From Unio delphinus (lineage: Eukaryota > Mollusca > Bivalvia > Unionida > Unionidae), in assembly GCA_029339505.1 (NCBI GenBank), contig JAQISU010000036.1, forward strand, positions 4,019,001-4,083,000: a stretch of 64,000 nucleotides of DNA, read 5' to 3'. This document shows positions 30,041-42,112 of this stretch, one piece after another. Each line of letters opens with the position of its first letter. Within the stretch, counting starts at the first letter, position 1. Below the pieces are notes generated by a model. That model saw only the letters and a program-made list of their open reading frames with translations, did not search any database and was not told the DNA's origin. Position numbers and translations under genes: made by a program.

Positions 30041-30960
30041 TTAAACGATTTCGATTGGCCGGCTAACCTAGACTTCGCGTAGCCGACAGAGTTAGGCCGT
30101 GTCTACCTAGCATGTGATACTGGGATTCGGCATCCTGCGGGGAGAACCCATCATCTAGTCAACAGGCAGAAAAGCGATTGCCAGCAATGCTCCCGTGGAG
30201 TCCTGAGAGCACAATGAGACAAGTACTACGTCCTGGTCAACGAACTGTGCAACTCTTCCTCACAATAAACAAAGTCACAGGGCAAGTTATTCTTGTCATC
30301 CAACCATCCCATTAAAATCACCCACTGTGGGGACAGGCAAGCAACGAAGCGACAGGTGTGGGAACATTGTCAGCTGTTGGCGCAAACCTGCACACTGGCT
30401 TATCATACCATTAGGTTTTTTCTCCACTGACACTGAACAACAGTAGAGTCCGGTAGCGCTCTACGTGACAAACCAGCGTATTCAGAAATGAGCTGCTTAT
30501 CTCCCTGCCATAGGGAAGGGGCCAGGAAAGGTGCCTAAAGATTGCCCGCGCTAAACTCCTCTTGCTAGTTGAGACACTACTCGAGCGGTCAAAATATAAA
30601 AAGGAAAACAAGGATTGTGCTTTCATACTTGGTGTATGGAATGTGCGCACCTTAATTTACAGAGATGATGCATCAAAAAAACATATGAGATCCGCCTTAT
30701 TAGTAAAGGAACTCGTCATATACTGCATGGACATTGCTGGCTTGACAGAGACCCTACTTTCGGGAGAAGGCGAACCTTGTGAAAGCGGCTCTGGATACAC
30801 TTTGTTTTGAAGAGAACGAGGAAATGAAGAGCATCGACACACTGGTGCTGCTTTTGCGGGGAAGACAGCACCGACTGGCAAATTGGACTTCCCAAAGGAG
30901 TAAACGACAGACTAGTGACCATGAAATTCCAACGTCAATAACGCAAGCAGCAGCTTTCTA
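30041..30960 (+). mobile_element. Non-LTR retrotransposon (LINE) 5' fragment with endonuclease start
   Basis: A relatively GC-rich block starts near 30050. From about 30600, with frameshifts, it encodes an apurinic-type endonuclease start: G-V-W-N-V-R-T-L, L-L-V-K-E-L-V-I-Y, D-I-A-G-L-T-E-T and G-S-G-Y-T-L-F. Further residues follow to about 30945. Reverse transcriptase is absent. The preceding 500 bp may be its leader. Truncated at the 3' side by unrelated sequence. Confidence 0.6.
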
Positions 30961-31084
30961 ACCTGTACAAAGTTTCTCTTCATTATAGTGTTATTACAAT
31001 GCACGCTAAGTATACCACATGGACACTTATTCGAGGTCACATTCTCTCTGCTGCTGTTTATTAAATAATATATATAATGATTGG

Positions 31085-32027
31085 CTAAGCATTTACAAAT
31101 AGATGGACATGAGATTGAGAAATGTATAACAGTCCGTGATTCTGTCTGGAAAATATTACAAGAACGTCAAGACTCTCCAGTTGATTGTGCAGAACGCACA
31201 AAATTAATTATCCAAACTTGCTAAATAAGTTTAAAAAAAAAACCCCGCCAATTAATAGACTCTTCTCCCTGAATTGAAGCAAATTGTTGATCAAACTACC
31301 AACATTGCTGAAGCACAGTTACAATCGCAAGAAGTTGCTGTTGACCATACCCTTGACATAGTCAGGGAAGAAATACCTGAAGAAAAATAACCGGAATAAG
31401 TTATACTATCTGAACATTTTACTAATAAGAATATTAATGCAATTACAAAAATGATAATCCGATTGATCTAGCTGGTTTTGCCTGTGCAGGTTTTAGTCAA
31501 AAAAAAAGATACTTAAAAGCTGAACATAATAAATCTGTAGGCAAAGATACGTGGTAAAAGTAGATAAATCACATAACAAATGACATAGATCGAATTTCAA
31601 ATAAAGATGCAATATTTATGAAATATGTGAATACAATAATAAAATTCTGAAATGGGTTTTTAGATGCAACAACAACATAGCACACATTATCAACTCCTTC
31701 CGCAGCAGTCTCAAAAGAACAACATGAAAAATCAATATCTTGTAGAAAAGAGAAAGAAGAATTAGATGATGCACCCGGTACAACTTGTAGTGGTTTTCTT
31801 TAGGAAATGGTCTTATTGACTACCCTATAACTATTCTTTCAGACATAGCACGATTGGAAGTTCTCATAAGATGAAGGCGGATGGAAATAATTCTCCGGAA
31901 AAAAATAATAAAACCGCTGATATTTGTAGATGATTATTTCAACGCGGTATCATGGATATCGGCGTATACCGGGAATTTATCGCCATTTACGTTGATGGTT
32001 ATCATAGTGACAAATTGTCTGATTAGA
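31085..32027 (+). pseudogene. Relic of the conserved structural-type gene (block C)
   Basis: V-R-D-S-V-W-K-I-L-Q-E-R-Q near 31130 matches the N-terminal part of the genes at 5997 and 55740. The degraded C-terminal match (A-R-L-E-V-L-type, then F-Q-R-G-I-M-D-I) lies at 31850-32010. Many stops and a poor middle. Confidence 0.65.
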
Positions 32028-32045
32028 TATAACGATAAAAAAAAA

Positions 32046-32517
32046 TGATCATACATCAACGACACCGTGGACCAGTAATGTTCTGAGTAACAAATTCACG
32101 ATTATCAGTGTAAAAAAGCATTGTATCGGTATGGTCTTGGTAATGTTATTCAAGGTTTATTTGCAATAGGGTCTCTCAAAATAGTTCCAATCGCAAAAAA
32201 AGGCTATTAATGATATTGGTGGAAAGGCTCTTGGTGTTATTGGTAATGTTACCAGGAAGGCGTTTACTGCAGCCAGTGATAGAATAGCACGATCATAACG
32301 ACAAAAAAACACCGCCACAAGTGAAACTGGCATGTACAGAAATCATGGCCGCGAATATCAGTAAATTATTAAACCTTGTCGCGGATAAAAAATTAGCAAC
32401 ATTAAGGAATCAAATATGTGATAAAGTACAAGGAAATATTACTGCACATTTAAAAACAGAAAGTTGCATGATTTACATGGTTAGCGAGATCACGATTTAG
32501 ATCGAGAAATTTCATAT
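32046..32517 (+). pseudogene. Relic of the basic virion protein gene (block C)
   Basis: Starts with ATGATCATACAT like both intact genes (7250, 56789). Decayed G-L-G-N-V-I-Q-G-L-F follows near 32140 and a K-L-A-T-L-type end near 32390. Several frameshifts and stops. Confidence 0.65.
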
Positions 32518-32520
32518 TAA

Positions 32521-33863
32521 ATGTTTAAACGTACACCCGACACAGCATTTTGTATGGACGCAGCGATTCTCAAAAATAAATTTGTAGGTGATTATCATAT
32601 GTATTATTACCACGCAATATAACCGAATCAACGATCAAGATTTGACCTACAAGTTCATGATACAGGTACATATTTCTTACCCGCTGAAGCATTTATTAAG
32701 GTAGAACTATACATATTTTGTAGCAAATGATGCGGCAAGTACACGATATGCAGAGATTCTACAAATTGGTTTTGTTAACAATGAACTTATGACACTGTTT
32801 GATAGAACTAAATATTTAATTGTATATATTAATAAAGTTGTTGACGATGCCACAACAATATTGGATTTAGGGAGATCTTTAGATAATTATCCATTATCAG
32901 CCGGTTTCGCAATAATGTTTGCAATGGTTATTAATGATAAATGATGATAGTGTTCAGTATGTTAAATTACGAACAGCAAGAAATACCGTATCCACATCCT
33001 GATGATTTTGAACATGCAGCTTGACCAGCTGATGATTTTGATATTTTAAATGATGTGAACGCTACTTACAACTTTAAAGTTATAATACGTGCATCAATGT
33101 TGCATGGTCCAGACAGAAGATTTTCATGTCCGATCCCACTGTCTCACATTTTCGTACTTTGCAGAAATGTTAGACAGATTATCGTTGAATAGAAATATTT
33201 ATTAGTCCTTGTGAGAAACGGTGATGATAATAATGCAATTTGGCGAGGTGCTGCAGTCGCTCATTTTGAAGTAAATATAACACAACTCTTATTGCTTATA
33301 CTAGTAATGACTGCATCCATAACGGAGGGGGTACATAATTGTCATTTATGGATATAGATTGGAAATCATTACAACCATGGCTACCAAAAACAACAAATAT
33401 TAATCAGGCTAATAGTAACCGTATATTTACTTCGCATTTGGCATCACTGCCATGCGTTTCTGTGCCACTATATATAGTTAATGCGCTACAAACAGGTTCT
33501 CAAGAGCGGAGTCATATGATACTAGATAAACTTGGAGTTACCAAGGTCTCGATAATTTTGAACAAAACCAAATATCACGTGCTTATCTTTGCGTGATAAC
33601 GGTTACACGGCGTCATCAGAATGTAGATACTGGTCTGCATATATCACAATTATATTTTAAAAAAATGTATCCGATTTTTTACTTTTCATTCGAACATCTT
33701 GATTAACCAAACACAGTGTTGTTCATGTATATTTACGCGTTCGTGTTGGTGAATTACCAGCTATTGATGATTACAGAGAAATCGCTGTGATACTATGTAA
33801 CACATCGATGTTACGTGAAGGTGCTTTTGGACGAATGTAATTTGTTGATGCACCAGTATAAAC
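32521..33863 (+). pseudogene. Relic of the major capsid protein gene (block C)
   Basis: M-F-K-R-T-P-D-T-A-F opens the relic. D-L-Q-V-H-D-T-G-T-Y-F-L-P-A-E-A-F-I lies near 32640-32700, and a match to the region before the C-terminus (T-G-L-H-I-S-Q-L) near 33630. The order is as in the intact genes, with multiple stops. It is more divergent than A is from B, so it is an older insertion or another lineage. Confidence 0.75.
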
Positions 33864-33900
33864 TTTATAAGGCAATCAGATCACTCCTAATATTATAAAT

Positions 33901-34305
33901 GACATTTCATCATATAAATGATCCTCTGCCTCCTGATCATATTACAAAAATATACAAACCGCGTCAGTGAAATCGTCCAGAACAACAATGACACTACAAC
34001 ACATTCAGGTAACATTTTCTTAGAATAAGCTATCACTCGCATAACGGCAGCTTAACAAATTCAATAATGTTAAACATGACAAAACCAGTATCTGACTTAC
34101 TCTATCCGCTGGTGATATTTCAGATCAAACTAAACATTTGGTATATTTCCACTACTTGCAGCAGTACTGGCAATAAATCGCAGCGGCTGGCGCTCCTTTA
34201 GGAAAAGTTGTTGATTTGGAAACATTCGGGACAGCGTCGAGAATGGCATTACGGAAAGCAACTGGAAAAGGATTTATTTTTATAAAGAATAAAAATGTTT
34301 GAGTC
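33901..34305 (+). pseudogene. Relic of the PX-like gene (block C)
   Basis: Position and a faint Ala-rich segment near 34150-34200 followed by A-S-R-M-A-L-R-K-A-T-G-K-G (34240-34275) match the PX-like genes at 9678 and 58747. Confidence 0.55.
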
Positions 34306-34409
34306 TTTCAGTGAGTTATTTCATGTACGGAAGCGGCTTTATATGACCAGGGCGTCCTTACTCGTAAGGATAACGTCTGAGACTACCAGAAACGATTTAA
34401 GAACATCAA

Positions 34410-34520
34410 TGTCAAAATTGGATTTAATCGATGCTGCTCAAAAAGAGCAAGAATACAAAACATTATAATTGTTTTTATGCGCAACCAGTTGCCTTCCAAC
34501 CCAAGCAGCGCTGAAAACTA
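34410..34520 (+). pseudogene. Start of an adenain-like protease relic (block C), truncated
   Basis: M-S-K-L-D-L-I-D-A-A (34410) and V-F-M-R-N-Q-L-P (near 34472) match the first 30 codons or so of the protease genes. Homology stops near 34520, where block C ends. Confidence 0.65.
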
Positions 34521-34794
34521 ACACTAATTATTATTCTCACTTATTTTTTTAAGTGACATTTATTTAAAAATGACCAGTTGATTATATCCGTCAGTATGTA
34601 TGACATATTAGACTGATTGGAAGAAGAAAATTTGATGATATGTATGTCTGTAAAGATAAGTATGATCACGATCTGATTGTATTTTAATTTGGATATCACA
34701 CCAACATATAAAATAGTATTAGTAGTTAAACATACATATACATAAATGAATATATATATAAATATACGTACAGTGCCGATTATATCCACTGATG
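34521..34794. other. Intergenic DNA, nothing recognised
   Basis: AT-rich spacer between block C and the next SINE. Confidence 0.5.
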
Positions 34795-35015
34795 AGGGGC
34801 CCCAAGTGACCCAGTGGTCTAGCGCGCTTTCCATTACGGATCACTGGCATCTCACCTCTGTCTGCGTGGTTCGAGTCTAAGATTCGGCTAATGTAGTTAT
34901 GGTCACTGGTTCTTTCCAGGGGTTTTCCTGGGTTCTTCCTCCATAAATAATACTGGCCGCAATTTACAACCTATCGTGTGCTGAAAATTGGCGATAAACC
35001 ATAAACAAGCAAATA
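34795..35015 (+). repeat. tRNA-derived SINE
   Basis: The tRNA-like head has CCAGTGGTCTAGCGCG (A-box region) and GTGGTTCGAGTCTAA (B-box). The body holds GGTTCTTTCCAGGGG and GGGTTCTTCCTCC, and the tail ends GGCGATAAACCATAAA. Same family as 13748-13915 and 41862-42112. Confidence 0.8.
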
Positions 35016-35835
35016 TCTACTGACGAACAAAATAAAGAAATACCTTCAGTCATTGAGAGTAACAAGGGAGATAACTACGCTGACTTAAGGAAGAAAGATG
35101 CATGACATTAATTATCTCCCTTCTGACAATACGTGTAGATATTTTACCAGTCGCTGTATTGGGTCTATATATTCAAACAGAATATGTTTATAATTTTGTT
35201 TCGATAAAGCGGATTTATATAATTATTCTGCTCTACGTTCATTCATCGATTTGACTATTAGACTTATCAAAGAATTATCAAGTTTGTGACCGTTAATATC
35301 AGTAATGACAAGATTTTTTTTTATTTCTCTGTAAGAAGTCTAAAAAATGAATGTATGACATATAGTTTTTTACAACATAAAATCTAAGATAATCGACAAA
35401 GCCAACTGGTCTTTACAACCAACAGTTTCTGATTACACCATCATAATATGTTGCACAGTTCTTGATTTGTGGATGCATTACAAAGTATTGGTTCATTTCA
35501 TATGATAATATTATCAGTTTAAATCATTATTTATATTACTTGTTACTTGATAATCTAGACAAGTAATCTTCTCCATTTTGTAAAGCTTTGGTTCTCTCTG
35601 TATTTATTTTAACACAATACTGTCTGAGCCATCTGCACCTTTTAACACTACATTGCAAACACAACAACTTCATCACCAGATTGTAAACAGGGTTTCGAAC
35701 CAAGATTACATCGACGTACACACTGTAAATTATGTCCTGATAATTCATTGATACAGGATGTGTCACAAGATGTTGAAGACCCTATCATCATCCACCTATC
35801 AAACATGTTTTATTTAAATACTTTTAAAATAATAA
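35016..35835. other. Intergenic DNA, nothing recognised
   Basis: No credible gene or repeat seen between the SINE and the next polymerase relic. Confidence 0.5.
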
Positions 35836-38800
35836 TATGGAAGAGTTTGAGAGATCATACAAAATAAAGACCTGGTATATAAATTTAATTTCACTACAAT
35901 ATCTACTGATTTGCCAATAAAATCTCTGGTTGATTCCAAGAATAAAATAGTTATTAATACAATTCACGGTGCGAAGAAGTTATTTAACAAAGATGGCGCA
36001 TCTCACGTATGGTCAACATTCAAAATTCATGATGTCGACGCTTCAGTGAACGACACACAAGCGGCAAGTATTATTAATTATCTCGATAATCTGAAGAATT
36101 CTTACAGAGTTACATTTATTTACGTACTAGCAGAAACAAGTAATTGGATTATTCGTGATAATATAATATTATCCTTGTATAGAACAAATAATGATTCCGT
36201 GTAAAATTTCCAAACAAGAAATGTTGAATAGTATTGACAAATCGTATTATGAAAGGAACCGTGCTTATTTATGTAATTACTATGATAAATTTAAAAAAAC
36301 CAGTCATGATAATCTGAAGCCAATGAAATTTGTAATGATAAAATTGTGTAGCCGAACAAGTAATAGTACACATTTGGTGATTTACAATTACGTGTAAACG
36401 AGTTAACTGATATAAGACGATGACAAATAAACGAGTGGGCGCAATTAGTAAAACATAGCCGGAACTACAATTAATTATGTATAAGAATTAGAAAAGATTC
36501 TAACATATTGCAATAATTCTAAAAGCTATAACAGGGGAGATTATAAAAGATTCGAAAGTTTTTGAAAAAATGGATGAGCTCCAATATATATCATTGATCA
36601 TAATGCCCCTCATGGATTATCGCAGTAACAATATTGCCACGATATATGACCGTAAGATGTTATCCTCAGAACATGTTTGATTTTCTTCCGAAATTAAGTA
36701 AAAACGATCCTGTTTCATAATGATTTATTGAGAGTTCTGAAAACGACGACGCAATTATTAGACCAGATCGAAGTATTTGTAGCAAGGACAAATAAGTGTG
36801 ATCAATTTGTAAAGACCTAACTGTGAAATATATCGTAAAGACACTCTCTATGAAGAAATGAAAAATATCGCACATAAATTTTCAACAGAGAATATTGCGC
36901 AATAACTAACAAATTGTTTTAAAGTTCCGTCATTTGCAGCTCACTTTGCCCGAGAAAAGCATTCGTGGAAGCCAACACAATTTGACTTTCTTGAAGAATT
37001 TCAATTCATTTATACATGGATACAGTGGATTGTGAAATACTAATTACGATTCTAAAGATGTCATTCTGTGTGTATGGTCTCGTGTTATCCAATAAGGTTT
37101 TGAGGCTACGGAGAATGTTCTGGATATTTTCTAAACGTCCAGATTATCGATAAATAGAGCACTATCGCATTTTGATCTAACTGGATTCGCTCGCATTATA
37201 TCTAACAAATTTGATACATTTGTTCGGAGTCTTGGTCCAATTTGTTATGTTTGGTTTCGTAGAAATTTCTCTAAGAAACGTTGGGTTCCAGTAGATTTTT
37301 TCGTTAAAGCTATTTGATTGACTGTCAAATACTGATGTAGCTGAATGCATGTGATGCAATTATATCATATAATAAGCAGACTCAAGTTTGGCTATCTAAA
37401 GATGCAAAAGGTCTCGTAGAAGAATAATCAGTAAATTTACTCAAGGTGGTTCATATGATTATAAGCGACATTATGCACGATTACTTATAGGTCATGATGA
37501 ATATGACTTTATTTATAATGCAACAAAGAAATATATATTTGTAAGTCAAGTAAATGCTTACTTGTCGAACGGAACAAGGTTTCTTACAACTTTTGGTATA
37601 TCGCTGAGGCCTCTCGGCAATATACACATCTAAGTTTGTCTATATTCGGTAATGTTTCTATAAACTTGTTACCGATTCTTTTAATATCGAAACAAGATAT
37701 ACAGAAGTAGTTACTCAATTTCCAACGATGATGCACTGTGGTGATCGTAAGGAATCAAAACTGAAACGCTATATGAATATACTAAAGCGCAGAAGCTGAA
37801 ATTGAAGATCATTATCGATCGACAAGGACGCAATTTTTATCCGATCCAGCATTCATATATAAAACTGTTTATCTAAATATAGCAGGAGGATGTGGGAAAA
37901 TAATTAGTGTTATTTAGTTTTGTTCGACAGATTTGGGATTTAGTTGTCTAAACTCCCATCCACTGACCTGCACGGGAAATGAAAGATAGTTGTGCAACCA
38001 TATACTTATCACAGCTGCGTTCGGTAGAAAGGTAATTTATGGACTACTGATCGAATGGGTGAAAAATAAATACCCGGTCTAATCATTTGGGATGCACTAT
38101 GCACAGTGTCGCTCGATATATTAAACATATTTCTTGATTGGCTATTGTTAAATAATACAGCTTTGATAATGTATGACAATCACGGTCAACCATTGGCTGC
38201 ATTGTACCCGCATTTTCGGTTGAAGGATTTTTAAGATTATTACGAAGAGATAGCTGTTTATCATAGAGCACACGATTCAAAATTAAGTGCGTTTAAGAAT
38301 CTAATCAGACTACAATCTAATAAAATTCAATGTTAACTAATGCGTGAAATAATTTCAGAAACTTCCAAAAATATTTTTTTTTGTATTTTGTGGAGCCCAA
38401 AATGATTTGACAGTTACAAGTGGAAATATAATTAGCGATCAACTTCAACATCAATATTTTCCGTTACAGTATAAAATATTTTCCGAATGGCCTGTACCGT
38501 TATGTTATAGACAAGCAGTTACACGACGACATAATATTGAAGTTGAAATTCCTAGACCGACTGAGAAACATAATCTCGTATTAAATGATGTTGTCACATG
38601 TCCTATCAGTGTTGTCGAAGATTTGTTAAAAGACAAATGTCCATGGACGCTTTGATTCACATGGACAATCCACTCATCTCAAGTGTTAATTATTTTTGTT
38701 AGAGTTATTTGGATTATTGACGATCGTACCGATTGGTCAAACATAGTATATCTTGGAGTATCAAAAGTTAGAAAAGTATCTCAGCTTCGGATAGTTTTTG

Positions 38801-39093
38801 TACATTTTAACTGAGACCAGCAAAGAAATTGTTAATGAAAATATCGTAAGGAAAAAAAAACATCGTGACAAAAAGGTAATCACGACTTTCATATTGATGC
38901 TGAATGTATAATGATGCTGAAACAACAGCATGCTAATCATTGTGCGAGCTGAACACAATAATGTTATAGCAGTATTCGGATAAACACCCAAGACAATTGA
39001 CCGCGGATAGGAAGGATGTTAGTCTTGGTCATACACGTGAAAATGTGATACTGACCTTTCTTGAGTGTAGTCGACGTCAAGGTACTAGTTAAG
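35836..39093 (+). pseudogene. Decayed Polinton polymerase-helicase-HNH relic (block D)
   Basis: The whole gene can be followed through stops and shifts. The best pieces are the N-terminal region K-D-G-A-S-H-V-W-S-T-F (near 36000), helicase Walker A remains L-N-I-A-G-G-C-G-K (near 37880), a 74-codon open piece W-P-V-P-L-C-Y-R-Q (38488 onward) and the HNH tail with H-A-N-H-C-A-S (38930) and the degraded C-terminus to 39093. It shows that the polymerase-helicase-HNH fusion is ancestral to the copies here. Confidence 0.8.
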
Positions 39094-40030
39094 TAATCGC
39101 GGTGGTAATTGTGTATCCTCTGGAGTTACTTTTAATATTTCACGTCTAAATGCATATATTGCAAGTCTACCCGTAGATTTTGTTCTACTAGATCTTTTGT
39201 GAGTCGTAATGCACTAGATATGAACAATCGCTATTGTTGAACCCCTTCAAGTTCAACAGGTTCATTTAAATATTTGACAATAACATTACCCAGTACTGGT
39301 TGTTGAATGAAATCATTATTATAACAGGTATATTTTTGTAATTGTATCAATGTGTATCATGGAAGATTTTCTAGTAATTTCATTCTTGAATGCATTTATC
39401 ACACTTGTTAATCTTGCAACCCATTCTCGAGATCTTGTATTATGAACTGTTTCCCTTGCATAAGTGATATCTAAATAACCGCTTAGCAAGAGTTCGAGTA
39501 CTACATTCAACAATTGTCTGATCACGATGAATCGCAGTGTCATCGTCGTATGTTGACATATGCAGCTTTATCTGGGATGATACTACACCCTTAGAGTCTC
39601 TGAAAGGATTAAACTGTAATACTTGTGGCCACCGTAATGGTCCTCGTTGACACATTCGTTCAAACGCAGAGGCTACTAATGTTTCTGTCTTTGTTGATAA
39701 TGGTTCTGCTTGTTTGTATCTGCTTGCAACGTCAAAGAGGTTTAACGCGTAGTTGTATGGTATTTGACGTCATCGTATTTTGATCGTAGCATGTGACACA
39801 AATAAAAAACCCGCCTGATGAATTTTATTGGGAACAGGGACATCAAAATGCGCATATTCGATTATTTTAGATGGTGGCAGATACATTTGCCATATTGCCT
39901 GTCGTGATAACAAGTTTTAAGCAGCAGCACAGTTACCGGGTCTAAAACGTTGCCCTTGTGCAATGTGATTAATCAGATTTGTTAGTGAATCAACGTTCTT
40001 TGCATAACCAAGTGAGGTTCTTTGCGATCT
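39094..40030 (-). pseudogene. Decayed Polinton integrase relic (block D)
   Basis: Minus-strand frames match the integrase at 49532-50494: I-W-Q-M-Y-L-P-P near 39880, H-F-D-V-P near 39845, M-C-Q-R-G-P-L-R-W-P-Q near 39650 and R-E-W-V-A-R-L-T-S-V near 39410. The codon at the second catalytic Asp position encodes Asn. It is tail to tail with the polymerase relic, as in the intact elements. Confidence 0.75.
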
Positions 40031-41861
40031 CGGTATGTCTCTGTCTTTTTATTATATATCGTATCTGTGTCTAAGATCAATTGGGCATGATACATAGTAT
40101 TAGTTTTATTCAACGTTTTAGGCCAAAAAATTGGATTTTGTAAATATGCAGCTCGAAGACTATAAAGATATGATTGAAACAAATTAATACTGAATTTTAT
40201 TATGTTCCGTTAGTCGTTTGGACCAATACAACCAATCATTTCATTTTGTCAAGTATGATGTTTAAACGAGAAACATATTAACTTTCCATCTCTTACTTAG
40301 ATGGCTGGAGAGATGGTATTATGGGTATGATTGGATTTGTTAAAACAAACGTTACTAGATTTATAATACCAACATAACAATTTTATGGAGAAAGAAACAG
40401 TTACATCTTACCGAAATGTATTATCTACACAGATCCCAGTGACAGTTTAATTGCATAATATCATAACTTAAATATTAACTTTGCACAAATGTTGAAAGAG
40501 ATAGGATCAAAACAAGAATCAAAAATCAACTGTTTATATCAATATACAAATTATATTGTGAATGTAAATATATTCTAAAAAATGGATTGACAATACAGAT
40601 ATTTTTAAAACCGTTTTACTACACAAATTGAAACATCTAGTGCACAATGATAAACATATTGTTAAACATGTTTCTAAATCTGACAGAAGATACTTGTGAA
40701 TTATTATTCCTGCATAAATAAGCGTTTTAAATTGAGTGATGGATGGCATGCCTTGTTACTGCTATTTGATTATATCCTTTTAAAATCTGTGCAGTCTGGG
40801 TAAAAAACCACCGTTTTTGCCAACTCGTTCACAACGTTTTACATGAAAAGTGACACTCTGTAGACACTCTTCAGAGTTTCTGACAGTTTCTTTTAGTGCA
40901 GTGCTCAACACTACTTCCTTGTCTTAACTATTGTAACATTTCGCTTAAGGGCTTTTCATGCATTCAAAAGGTACTTACAGATCGTAGCACTTAAGTTCGA
41001 GATAGTTCAGAATTTCGCACCATACTAGCCAAACACAAAAATTGTCCTTCAATCAAAGCAAGACCCCCACCCTTCTCAAAATATATATCATCCAAGCCAT
41101 CCTCCTTCAAACATTAAATGGTCAGATCCTCATTTCAATAAACTATCTTAAAACTTTTGTTAGGTGGCATGTCATTACAACATAATTGTTATCTTAGTGG
41201 TTAAATTTTGTAGCATATATATGTTCAGTATTTCAGTGGGGATATTAAAGAAACATATCAATACAATTCTGAAGTATTCAACGGACTATGTAGAATATAA
41301 AATTAACTGTACAGAATGGTATGTAATGGAAAATATGAAACAAAATAAATGATATATTATTTATTTTATTTGACATAATCAGTTAAAAATGTGCACAATA
41401 ATACAAGCTCATCTTCATGATTAATATGCACGAAACGAATCTGTGCACTGACAACACTACAACCATCACTTGTACAAGACTAACTCACTATTTTACCTGA
41501 AATGAACATAAGATAGCCCCAAAGAGCAAACTGGATTTATTGGACCCTGCTATGTAATAACTGTATTTATTTTAAAGTAACAATTTTGTTGGACATACAG
41601 ATACAAAATGTATGCAGCACATTGTATACAATTGTCATGATTAGTTTCGGTAACACCCCTATTTCCTTCTTTTGTTTTTAAAGTTTGTACTGTGTAATTA
41701 TGTTTTTTCTCTCTCTATCTCTCTCTCTCTCTCAATATTCATCTCAAAGTCTGTGTCTGTCTCTCTCTCAACATTCAATTGACTGTAATGTACATGTGGT
41801 GATAAAGATTTATTCTTTATATGTTTAATTAATTATGTACAAGTTACAACAATTGTATCTT
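40031..41861. other. Intergenic DNA, nothing recognised
   Basis: AT-rich with a short CT-rich run (41707-41770). No credible gene. Confidence 0.5.
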
Positions 41862-42112
41862 ACCCCGAGTGGCCGAGTAGTGTTAACCGCGTTCCGTTGG
41901 GGATCACTGCCATCTCACCTCTGTCTGCGTGTCTTCGAGTCTAAGATTCTGCAAATGTAGTTATGTGATAAAGCTGTTACCAGTAGCTTCTCCTGGGTCG
42001 GTGGTTCTTTCCGATTTTTTTCCCGCGTTCTTCCTCCATGAATAATTCTGGCCGCCATGTATAGCCTATCGTGTGCTGCAAAATGGCATTAAACCTTAAT
42101 AACAAACAAACA
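41862..42112 (+). repeat. Full-length tRNA-derived SINE
   Basis: The head CCGAGTGGCCGAGTAGTG and CTTCGAGTCTAAG serve as A- and B-box regions. The body runs through GTGATAAAGCTGTTACCAG and GGTGGTTCTTTCC to a tail with TTAAACCTTAATAAC and a CAAA-rich end. It is the most complete of the three copies and shows where copy A cut the SINE at 13748. Confidence 0.82.

Noticed and set aside
31085..40030. Blocks C and D read as one further complete Polinton
   Set aside because: The capsid block is on the plus strand, but the polymerase relic is also plus and the integrase minus; in a single element the capsid genes would oppose the polymerase. They must be two separate fragments or a rearranged one.
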